Shown here: positions 22,750-32,336 of the stretch, piece by piece
Position numbering within the stretch: position 1 is the stretch's first letter
How the letters are laid out: each line of letters opens with the position of its first letter
Assembly: GCA_002077065.1 (NCBI GenBank)
Contig: NAJO01000040.1
Span: forward strand, 62,001-126,000
Source: Cryoendolithus antarcticus
Lineage: Eukaryota > Ascomycota > Dothideomycetes > Cladosporiales > Cladosporiaceae
DNA length: 64,000 nucleotides
Direction: 5' to 3'
Notes under the pieces: generated by a model
Seen by the model: only the letters and a program-made list of their open reading frames with translations
Database searches by the model: none
Told to the model about the DNA's origin: nothing
Position numbers and translations under genes: made by a program

Positions 22750-24646
22750 TCACGCCTCAGTGGCAGTCCTAGCCGGCGCCTCAGTCATCTTAGCATCCCC
22801 ATCCACAACCGCATCAAGAACCTTATCTCCACCATCGCCCTTCTCAGCCGTGGCTTCGGGAACAGCAGCGGGCTCAGCAGTCTTTGGCTCCTCCGTAGCA
22901 GCCTCCTCGACCTTCTTCTCGACCTCATCAGCAGCAGTCTCAGCCATCTCCACGATTTTCTCCTCGCTCTCCTTCGACTCCTCGGTAGCAGCAGCAGCAG
23001 CCGTAGAATCACCATTCGTAGCCGGCGCCTTCTCCTCAGCAGCAGCAGCAGCAGCAGCAGCCTTCCCACCGCTCTCTCCGCCATCAGCCTCCATGCGCTT
23101 GTTCCATGTCTCAAGCAGCTGCGCGCTGCGAGTTTTGAAGTTATAGTCCTCCTCCTTGGGAATGAACGTAAGCTTCACAACAGCCTTCAAAACCTTATGA
23201 ATCTTCGTGGTGCGAATGATCGAAGGCTCCAGGTTATCGTACTTTTCCAGCTGGCTGAAGAAGTCGGCCATGCCGGACATCTCTTCTTCCTTTGGTGCAG
23301 CGTCGCGTGCGAGAAAGCCCTTCTGGAGTCTGTGGCGGAGGTAGAGGATGGCTTTCTCGCGCTGCTCAAGCCGCTCAGACTCGGTGAGCTCCTTCTTCTC
23401 CTCGACGGCTTCTTCTTCTTTGGGAGCTGTGACCTTCTTTTTCGGCTTTGCGGTGGAAGCCTTCTTCGTAGAGGCAGCTTCGCCATTGGGCGTCTTTGGC
23501 GCGTTGATCTTTGTGACTTTGGGAGTCTTCTTAGCCTGCGCTGTATCAGTTCTGTGCAGTCAATCAAAACCGCTGCAATTCATGCTTACCTTCCCCTCAC
23601 CGTCACTCTCAGCATCCTTCTTGCGCTTCTTCGTCGACTTCGTCACATCCGCATCCTCCATCTCAACATCCTCATCATCTCCGCCCTTGCTCTTGCGCGA
23701 CGCCTTCTTCTTCTTCTCCTTGCCCTCAGCCTCCACATTCTCTTCGCCCTCCTTCTCCGCTTTCTCAGCAGCGCGCGCAGCGGCCTCTTCCTCCTTCTGC
23801 GCGTACTCTGCGGCAATTCTGGCAGTCTCTTCGTCGAAGTCGCGGAGGATCTTCTTGAAGTAGTCAAGCTCGTGCTTCTCGGTGGCGATGCGGTAGGCTT
23901 CTGTGAGAGCCTTGGTCATCTTGCCTTGTGGCTTGGTGTGGCACTCTTCGGGATCGAGTGGCTTGAGGGAGGAGTTGATGAGCCAGACGCTGTTTGGTCA
24001 GTACCGTTTTCGGAGTGTGAAAGGTAACGAAGATACTAACAACTCGTTTGTGGCAAGGAACATGATGGGCCAAGTACGCTCCTTGACGTTCTTGCCACCC
24101 TCCTTGAAGTCGTCGCGGATGCTGCCATCTGGACGCGCAGCACTGACGGGACGCGAGGCGAGCAAGGGCTCAGGGATCATGTCCTCGCTGCAAATGATGG
24201 ATGGCCAAGGCGGGTAGCCCTTCAGCCTGGCCCAGTAGTAGTCTCCGGGCTTGCAGTCGAGGTTGAGTGTGGGCATTGACTTCTTCCTGTTCAGCTTCTT
24301 CACCTTGTGTTCTGGCACGCCGCCTGTCGATTTCCTCTTCTTGTCCTTGCTATTGCCATTTGTAGTAGGCGCGTCGTCGGTGGCAGCGTCACCAGGGCCC
24401 ACAGCCGCCTCAGTCGTTTGCTCACCGTCAGGCGCGGTGACTGCTGTGGTGGCCTGCTTGCCGGCTATCTCTTCATCTTGCTTGGTGATAGGCGCCTCGC
24501 CCTCAGTCAGGGTAGTCTCGGCTGTGGCAGGTGCTGCAGCAGTCTAATCCCATTGAGTCAGTATCGCCGACGAGAGTGAGCGCGTCGACAGCACTGCCTA
24601 CCTCTGGCGCCTCAACCGGGTCGGTGTGAGGAGCCGTGTCAGACAT
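22750..24646 (-). CDS. PWWP-domain chromatin protein with TFIIS-N/IBD-like tail
   Basis: Exons 24646-24602, 24543-24041, 23989-23590 and 23535-22750 (introns of 58, 51 and 54 nt) give 577 aa. The PWWP domain spans residues ~112-205: GDYYWARLKGYPPWPSII, with WPIMFLATNEF-VWLI rebuilt by splicing. These hold the aromatic residues that read methylated lysine next to DNA. A charged coiled-coil-like stretch and Lys-rich nuclear-type segments follow (KEKKKKASRKSK). A helical segment at ~403-460 (FFSQLEKYDNLEPSIIRTTK, VLKAVVKLTFIP, LLETWNKRM) resembles a TFIIS N-terminal/LEDGF integrase-binding-type fold. The tail is Ala/Glu-rich. The family probably binds H3K36-methylated nucleosomes in transcribed genes. 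The tail assignment is inference. Confidence 0.85.
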
Positions 24647-27012
24647 GGCGGTGGTGTTCTACGGTAGAGGGCGCGTTCGTGGGTATCGTGTGTCGTCTGT
24701 GAGTGACGTGACGTGCGCCGGTCCCAACGCGTAGTGCACTGTAGCAGTGATGTCGGCGGGGAGCAATGGTAGCAGGCAGGTGCTACTGACGGCGCGACGC
24801 GCTTGAGGGTGGTTGTAGCCGGGTGAGTAATGTCGAGGTGATGAAGTTGGTGTGGTGGAAGAAGAGAAAGAGTTTGGAGCGGAGGGAAATGGAGAGCTTG
24901 GAAAGACGCAGGGTCCGTGCAGACGCGGAAGGCACATCACCCTTGCGACTACGCGTTGAAGTGAAGACACTCTTACCTGGCTGTTTTCCAGTGATGCTGA
25001 GGAGGATGAGCGAATGGAGCTGTACAATCTCTGCCTCTCTATCTTCATATAACTCCCGTGGTTGTGGTGCAGAAGATTGCTCACCGTTCTTGGCGTTATT
25101 GGAACGTGGCGCAATTTGCGCCCGCCGAGAGCCGAAGCATCGTCGCAATCCCTCGGTGACAGGTAGAAGTCTGATGCTGACAACATCGTGGATTGACTCC
25201 ACACGCGGCTCTCGATCACCTTGTCGTCCTTCTTGACAGCACAACCTATCGCGTACGTGTGTGCAGGCCTTGTGGGCTGTAGACGCTGGCTGCTGCCTGA
25301 TGGCCAGATATTGCGTTCGGCAGGTACATCATGCGTGTGCCCCGCCCGGCATGCTTGAAGCTTCCAAGTTTCTTGATCAGCACGGGATTCGATGGCCTGG
25401 CCGTGTGAGCATCTCGTCCTGGTCATCGCTTGAAATTGGCGATCTCGTGGTGTACCACATCTGAGAGGCGAATGTCATGCTAGTTGTTCCAAACAGCTGT
25501 ATATGCCAACTCAGAGATGAGCGTAAGTCTCAACGTCACATTAGGTAGTTGGCAGCCAGTCCAGTCTCTGCAGTCGCACAATCGCATCTTACTAGTCCAG
25601 GTCGCGCACACAGCTTCGATGCTAGGGCGCTACATGGCTGCAAGCGTGCGCGTGCATGCAGCCCAACCGCTGCAATACGATCCAGCGACATCTTGATACT
25701 CTCATTGGGCTACGCACGGTCAGTAGAAATCCTGCTCGCCGCAAGAACTCGGAACAAAGGAGGTAGAGGAAGGTCAACTCCCTTAGCTAGGGTGCAGGCA
25801 CGTCACAAGGCAAAGATTGGTATCACGAACATTCCCACGTCCGGCAACCTTACAAGTATCTCCGTCCGTAAATTCCTGTAGGATTTAGCGTGCAAAGATC
25901 GTGCCCGGCAAATGTAACGTGGTCGAGGACCGCCGTTGACACCGATGGTGCTCCCGCGACTCATCCCCAGTGTAAACTCCGTCATGATGGCCCTCGAGCG
26001 GTTTCCCACCGTGTGGTATACCTTGCACGAGTTTCGCTGATGAAATGTCGTGCATCCAGTCATTCGCGCTGGCTGTGATCCTGCAACCCTCCTTCCAGCG
26101 ATCTTCATATCGTGTATGCATACACAATCAATCATGCGGATGCCAGCGGGCACCCTGTCCCAGTGACCTATGAATTGCATTATGCACGCTTCGGGCGCCT
26201 GATTGCTTGTGGAGTTCTCAAGTTGTGGTTCCAGGTATTGCGCTGAGCAACAACCCCTGGGCTTGATGATCCTGTGACTTTTTTCGCGGCTTTCTACGAT
26301 CTTTCGTTGCCGCGCATCTTCATACACATCGTCGTTGCAATGTCGCAGATTGGGCTGAGGTCGATGAGGCTGGACCGGGTCTTCCAGGCATTCGTGTGAC
26401 AATCACAGTGCCATCGCGACAACGGCCTTCAGATGTTGCCAATGTACGTCTTCACAGTCGTTTCGTATGGGCGCTTACTAGATCACCAGCACGATGCTCT
26501 AGTCCACGGCGATGCGTGAAGGATGGCGAGTGTGCAGAGACTCACGAATTGGGAGGTCACACGTTTGTGCACGGGCCAAGTGTCGCTAATTCAAAGACAT
26601 TCACACATCGCTCGCTCGTACCGCTCCTTCCTTCCACCGGAACGAGATCGTTGATCTTGGAGCTGCAGGAGCGACCTACGGGGCTTTGCGGTAGTCTTCG
26701 ATCGCTCTGAGACCATTTCGAGTCTGCCTGTCGCGCTGTGAGCCCGGTCGGTGCAATACAGACGCCGGCGGACGTCCGATTTGATGACGCCGTGAACGGC
26801 GAACAAAGGCAGCTCTTGACTGGATATTTCCTATCAAGATATGTTGCTTGAGCTGCGGTATACACATTCCTACCATCGTCGACTCTCTAAGTGGGCATTA
26901 CGACGTTGATCGATCTTCTTTGTTTTATTGACCGCTCATGCTCCTGCCCAATCTTCTGCTCATGACAGCTGCCCTGAGATCTATAGCATCAGCCTCTGCC
27001 AACATCACCAAA
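24647..27012. other. 2.4 kb gene-free stretch
   Basis: Upstream of the divergent PWWP and 27-kb genes. Several open frames of 80-250 codons exist on both strands (for example minus 24659-25426 and 25803-26402). They have low-complexity or incoherent translations and no splice-linked continuation. I can support no gene here. Confidence 0.35.
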
Positions 27013-27574
27013 ATGGCTCCCATCCCAGTCGCTCTCTGTGGCAAGAACCCGAACATGGCAAGCCGCTTCACCGACGCTATGAACGATGAGTTCCATGGTA
27101 TGCCCCGTCCCTGCACCAATTCCTGTCCTACGCAGCTGACCCATGTTCAGTCACCCACGTCTTCACCTCTATTGGCGCCGTCTCTCACGAGCTCCCAGCG
27201 CTTCTCAAGGGCCAGTCGATCAAGCCATCGTCAGGCTTAGGCAGCAATTGCCACTCGGAGAAGTCTCAAGCTCCCAGGGCGATTATTGTCGGGGCTGGCT
27301 TTTCGAGGAGTGAGCTAGATGAGATGCGGAAGTTCGAGGGGTGCAAGGATATTCCTTGGTTGTATCCTGATCCAACGTAAGGCGAATTCCTACCTCGCTC
27401 GTAAGATGAAAATACTAACCTCTCGTCAGGAAAATGGCTGGAACTGGATTCAGGGCATTGTTCGGTGGTGACTTCATGACCAGTGTGGTCAATCGGGCAA
27501 AGTCGACGATGCGTGAGCATGGTCTTGAGGAGGGCAAGGAGGACCAGGTGAAGCCGGATGTCTGGGGTTTCTGA
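27013..27574 (+). CDS. Small conserved fungal protein, function unknown
   Basis: Exons 27013-27097, 27151-27376 and 27430-27574 (two 53-nt introns) give 151 aa. It begins MAPIPVALCGKNP. It contains SSGLGSNC, an AIIVGAGFS strand-turn and IPWLYPDPT-KMAG. This arrangement looks familiar from many uncharacterised fungal proteins with a Rossmann-like first strand. No catalytic motif is evident. An in-frame ATG 75 bp upstream (26938) would add a hydrophobic 25-residue leader. I prefer the later ATG because the recognisable homology begins there. Confidence 0.72.
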
Positions 27575-28017
27575 TGCTGTAATCAGCTATCTGTGAGTAT
27601 TGCCGTTCCGTACCAATTGAAGTCTCAAGCTCGTGACAACACGACTCTGCGATGTACTGCCACCCGCTAGAGATGCTAGACCGGAAGCGCGGTCTCGAAT
27701 GTTGATCACTCCTTTGGCCTACTTCTCTTTGAATAGCACACCCTCCTACCGTTGATCCATAAGCAGGAGATTATGAATCGTCCATATGGGCAATCAACTA
27801 TCGACGCAGGCCAGGTAAAGTCGCGACAATGCCCGACACTAAGGTCAGGCTCCAGCACCGCGTTTCGCGTTGTGCGATGTCGAAGCAGGCACGCCCGCCC
27901 AGCCTGCATTGACCGTATGCGCTGAGAACTATGATTTCTCGTTGTGCTCTATTTCCCACAAAGATCTCAGATTCTCTTTGACACTCAACACATCAACTAG
28001 CAAACACTACAGACAAG
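27575..28017. other. Intergenic, no gene seen
   Basis: About 440 bp between two plus-strand genes. It contains a short C/A-rich leader just before the 28018 ATG. Nothing else is supported. Confidence 0.4.
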
Positions 28018-29694
28018 ATGGCCATCGACCAGCCCCACCCCGTCAAGACCCACACGGTCGCTCAGCTTGCGGACGCTGATGCAGACGACTACGTTATGGT
28101 GGCGAAGACGAAGGTTACCGACGCTGCAGGCAGTGCGGACAAGACTGTGAAGGACGACGCTATGGCGCCTACTGTGCTTCCACATGGCGATGACCTCTTC
28201 GACATGGCTATCAAAGACGGCGAGGAGGCATCAAGCGGCAAGCGCTCCAAGTCCGCCTCGGCCGTGCAAGTGCTATTACCCGACCCAGGTACCCCCCGTC
28301 TTACTACCAGGCCCATCTTGTCTGCTACGGCCAGCATGTCCGACACTGCCGTTGCTTCTACCACTCCCGATATCTCCAATGCCTCGACTATGCCAGGATC
28401 TTGGGACGCCCAGGCCGCCGCACCAGATAGCGTCGGCAGAATGACGAGCGAAGATACGGCGGCCGAGGCACCCATGCAGGAGTCGTGGGCAGTCGACACG
28501 GAGTCAACGCCCAGTTTCAGGCCAATCCACGACCCCCATGTGACTCCTGTCGTGCACCTTGCCAATGCGTTCTCCTGGCTACCAGTCCTTGCCTTCGACG
28601 GACATCCTCGCAATGCCGCAGCTGCATTCCGCTACTTCATCACCGAGTTCATCAATGGCAAGTACCATGTCGACCTTGCAATCAAGCGCGACACCTCCGA
28701 TCTGGAGGGACAAATCCCGGGCATTGCGTTCTATATCGTTGAGGAATTTGGTGCCAAACTCTGGCCAGGCACTGCAGCTGCGGGTGAGCTCGATCCAGTG
28801 GTAGGAGACCTTGAGAAGTACCTTGAGGCTCTCTTCACACACTCCAAGTCGCGCTCTGGCTCTGATCTGGGCTACGATCAGAAGCTCATAGATGTCCTTC
28901 GCAACCCGCTGCCGTCTTCAGGCAGATCGGAGACAGACGAGGCTGTTCGCGACTCCACCACAAACAAGCTATTGCAAGGGCGCAACCCGCATGAGGTTCT
29001 CAACGAAGCTTTCCATGCCTTGTGCGCATTTCCGCACGCCAAAATTGCGGGACACCATGCACCTAGTACATTCAAGCTGATGATAACAACTTGGTGCAAG
29101 AGACACTTCCAGGCTGTCGATATCGATTGGGACGTACAGAACGCACATGACATGGACGAGCACGCTCCGCAGATTGCCCTCGCCTTTGTGCAGAAGCATC
29201 ACGAAAATGTCTGGGGGGAGAAGGACGAAGGATTACTTGCATATCTCATCGCACCGCTGGAGCACTACCTTCGCGTCTTGTTCAGGGTCCCCGCAGAGGG
29301 ACCCGAGAATACAAGCCCACCATCACCACCAGCCAGCGAGGCTGTGACCGAGAAGCCAGAGATGATCAGGTTCCCAATCCGCGCCTTCGACGCGTTCTCC
29401 TACTCCTCGCTGCCGCCACACCTTCGCAAACCTGCTCCGAAGACCGAGCAGTCTCAGTCCGTCACGCAAGAGGCTCCCGTCGCCGTTGTCGCCCCCAAGC
29501 CGAAACTCAACGAGCCCGGCAGTCTAGTTGGTCTCATGTGCACGGCTCCAGAATGCGACAAGCTGGAAGGTCACTACATCTTCGCGACGGGACAGTTGCT
29601 GCGCGAGCATCTTGAGATGGTGCATGAGTTCGATGAGGAGATGGCCAGGGAGTACACAGGGAAGTCGGCGGTTGTGCGCTGGGGGTATTCATGA
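28018..29694 (+). CDS. Unknown protein with duplicated helical module and CCHH-like tail
   Basis: A single exon of 558 aa that I cannot assign to a named family. Residues 1-180 are disordered (Ser/Thr/Ala-rich). Two related ~95-residue segments follow, at about 182-282 and 326-425. Each contains an alanine/phenylalanine-rich helix, a tryptophan in a W-x-G/E turn (KLWPG, NVWGE) and a closing L-x-x-YL-x-x-LF (LEKYLEALF, LEHYLRVLF). The C-terminal 50 residues hold C-x5-C (CTAPEC) and H-x-x-x-x-H (EHLEMVH), a zinc-finger-like layout followed by GKSAVV. A decayed paralogue lies at 32337-34417. The nuclear or nucleic-acid role suggested by the zinc-finger-like tail is inference. Confidence 0.78.
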   Translation: MAIDQPHPVKTHTVAQLADADADDYVMVAKTKVTDAAGSADKTVKDDAMAPTVLPHGDDLFDMAIKDGEEASSGKRSKSASAVQVLLPDPGTPRLTTRPILSATASMSDTAVASTTPDISNASTMPGSWDAQAAAPDSVGRMTSEDTAAEAPMQESWAVDTESTPSFRPIHDPHVTPVVHLANAFSWLPVLAFDGHPRNAAAAFRYFITEFINGKYHVDLAIKRDTSDLEGQIPGIAFYIVEEFGAKLWPGTAAAGELDPVVGDLEKYLEALFTHSKSRSGSDLGYDQKLIDVLRNPLPSSGRSETDEAVRDSTTNKLLQGRNPHEVLNEAFHALCAFPHAKIAGHHAPSTFKLMITTWCKRHFQAVDIDWDVQNAHDMDEHAPQIALAFVQKHHENVWGEKDEGLLAYLIAPLEHYLRVLFRVPAEGPENTSPPSPPASEAVTEKPEMIRFPIRAFDAFSYSSLPPHLRKPAPKTEQSQSVTQEAPVAVVAPKPKLNEPGSLVGLMCTAPECDKLEGHYIFATGQLLREHLEMVHEFDEEMAREYTGKSAVVRWGYS

Positions 29695-29908
29695 GCATGG
29701 AGTCTTGACAGTCAAGTAGCGACTGCTAGACGAAGGACATGGAGTAAGGGGGATGACGTAAGGAATGAGTGTGTTGCTCTGCGACAAAGCCTACTCTGAT
29801 GGGCCATGAGCTCTTTCGCGGGTTCGCGTAGGCTGCAGCGGCCACAAGTAGAGTTTGATACTGCGTTATAAATGGTGTGTCACTGCGAGATAGTCGTCCG
29901 GTAGCATG

Positions 29909-30658
29909 CTACTCGCTGAATTTGCCAGCCCGCACAGTATTGTCTCGAACGAAGTCGTTTGAGGTCGGACCGACATGAGAGTCCCCCGACTGTCTACTCG
30001 TGACCTGTGGTCTCGCCTGGCCGCGGAGATCGTAGCTACTTAGTCGGGTAAAGAGCGTTGTGCTTTCCTCCAGTATCTCTGGGAATGGATCTGAGCTTGC
30101 AAAGTCAGTCACCCCCGTGGGTGCATTGCTCCGCAATACTCCCAACGCGCCAATGCTGTTCCGGGAGACGATAGGAGGCAGTGCAGTAATGGCAGAGGTC
30201 TGAATCGGAGACAGTCGTCCAAGACTGTTGTTGGGCAGGCTAGTACGGGGCCAGCGTGGTAGTCCTGCGCCAGGGACGGCAAAAGTCTCTGCTCTTGCAG
30301 CACGGCCCAGCGCTGCAATGTTCACCGAGTTCCTACGCTCGATGCGGCGCTCCTCTCGGACTCTTTGCCCATACGTAATGCGCACAATGTCGAAGCTTCC
30401 TTGGGAAGATCGCGTTCGAGCATGCTGCCGCTGGGGATTTGCTGGCGCTGGCGACCACTCGTTCTTTTCCCTGATAGTTTCCAAAAGATGCGCGGGTATG
30501 ACGGTATCTTCAGTATTGATCAAACTCCGGCGAGGCTCAAATGGTGTCTCGTCAAGGGCTGTATCCGGTTCATAATAACCATGAAGCATATTTCCGCTTG
30601 CAATATCTCCGTCCGATGGAAGACCCATTTTCAGGTCATGTGAGGCGGTGGAACGCAT
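29909..30658 (-). CDS. Hypothetical Ser/Arg-rich protein, 5' end uncertain
   Basis: An open frame running to the stop at 29909 with coherent composition from about residue MRSTASHDLK (30658). It contains many short basic/serine patches (ARTRSSQGSFDI, VREERRIERRN) and a proline-rich middle, and is probably disordered. The frame stays open upstream to 30967, and a hydrophobic run just before 30658 (SFLSVILLQG) may be the end of a membrane segment encoded by an earlier exon. It could be the cytosolic tail of a membrane protein or a stand-alone protein. I do not recognise it. Confidence 0.4.
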   Translation of the reverse strand: MRSTASHDLKMGLPSDGDIASGNMLHGYYEPDTALDETPFEPRRSLINTEDTVIPAHLLETIREKNEWSPAPANPQRQHARTRSSQGSFDIVRITYGQRVREERRIERRNSVNIAALGRAARAETFAVPGAGLPRWPRTSLPNNSLGRLSPIQTSAITALPPIVSRNSIGALGVLRSNAPTGVTDFASSDPFPEILEESTTLFTRLSSYDLRGQARPQVTSRQSGDSHVGPTSNDFVRDNTVRAGKFSE

Positions 30659-32336
30659 GGAAATGATCCCTTGTAACAAAATGACTGAGAGAAATGACCA
30701 CCGGTCGACATGATGCGCGGTCCTGCTCTCTCCTATATTTCCAACGAAGAGACATGACGCAAAGAGAGACCTAGCCTTCCCACATTTCTTGTGTACATCT
30801 CGAGGCGCAGGCCATACAAGACGAATAAGCGTGCACTGCGGAAGCCCCGTGGGCAGCACCTCCGCTTGCGAGCGTGAGATACCCTGTGTGCCCAGGCTTG
30901 TCCTGAAGACGCGAAGAGAGCACCCCTGCTGACGATCGCATGCTTCCTGCTGCACGCTGCCTTGCAAGGCCAGACTGACGAGTGCTTCGACAAAATGAGC
31001 TCGTGGCGGCAGGGAACATGTCCTCCGATGGCTCCATGGGGGAAGCGCGAGAGCGGAAGCGCAGGTCGAGAGTCTCGAAAGACGGCACGGCTAGGGACAT
31101 CAAGCAGTGCTTGTGCTCGATCACGGACAGTAGTGTCGAACCGACTCTACACTGTCGACAAGTTAGCCGACGAAGGGTTGATCTCGGGGCCAGTTTGCCA
31201 GTCTGGACGACTTGCACAATGAGTGGAGTCTTGCGTAGGCGTGAGTTTGCACGCACAACTCCAGTGCACCTCAAATATGAGAACGTAAAATAGCATATCT
31301 GCAATCAAACGTCCATATACCTCCTACATGACCATGTTTTGGGTACAAGCGCGACTATGACCATGGTCGGTTTGCTAGCATCTGCAGTGCCTCCAATGTT
31401 GTAGGGTCTACCCGCGCGTGGCCTGCCGTCTACGTACGAGACCCCAGCGATTCACGCTCCCGTGTTGAACAGCGAAGCATGCACCTGCACCTTTGCGGAT
31501 TTGGCGTCTCCTGTACCTAGGCCTTACCCCCTGAGCGTCGCGCTTCAGTATTCGAAGAGCGAAAGCATGCAGTTGTTTGACTTCGGCTTTGGCGTGTTGC
31601 ATACTCAAATCCTAACCCGTTGGGCATCGGCATCTTTCGCCAACTTCGATTGAGAAATGTCACCTACCTGGCACTCACAGCCTAAGGAGTTGATCGGTGC
31701 AAAGATCTCCAGCCTATGCTGTTCTTCTGCTATCCAGCCACTACGCGAGCCACCCGAGGCAAGGCATGGCTTCGACGAGGAGCTGATTGGAGACTGCATC
31801 GGCCCAGGACCACGTATGCGCTGGAATGATCTTCCAACTACACTGACTTCAGGGTGTGCGCGATTCATAGCAGGGTAGAGACTCGCGAACGCTACGAGAA
31901 GCCCCTCTTCGTGGAGAACACGCTAGAATGCACAATGGCTCGTCTGGCAGATCGAGCCTGGATAGTATGGCGCCGGGCCATTGAGTAGCTCCGCGCACGG
32001 CAGAGTGCGGATTGCTCAGCTTGATAGACCAATGCTCGAGTAAGACGGTCACCGGCAAGGGTAGCCTATTCTCGATAATTTACCTGTTCTCATCACCGCC
32101 CTGATCCTAATCCGCACAGCCTGACTTCCACCAGCTCAAGCTGGCGGTGGTAGGTCTTTCTCGCAGTGTCTTCTGCTTTCCGCGCCTTTCCCCAAAGGAC
32201 TACATCTCGCTGTCAGACATGCATTCACAATTCCACCATGCTTTGTTTCCCACGACTGGTTTCCTACACATGTGCGCCTACCTGCCAACCAGACCACCAA
32301 GGCAGTAAGCGTCTTCATTCAAGCGACTCGCGATCT
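30659..32336. other. 1.7 kb without a supportable gene
   Basis: This region may contain a 5' exon of the 29909 gene, but I could not place one. Short open frames on both strands contradict each other. A TCCACCAGCTCAAGCTGG inverted motif lies near 32128, with no clear role. Confidence 0.35.

Noticed and set aside
23197..24027. Long plus-strand frames opposite the PWWP gene
   Set aside because: Leu/Ser/Phe-rich mirror of Lys/Glu-rich minus-strand coding sequence.
25803..26402. 199-codon minus-strand frame
   Set aside because: Lies in a gene-poor interval, without family motifs, splice sites or coherent composition.
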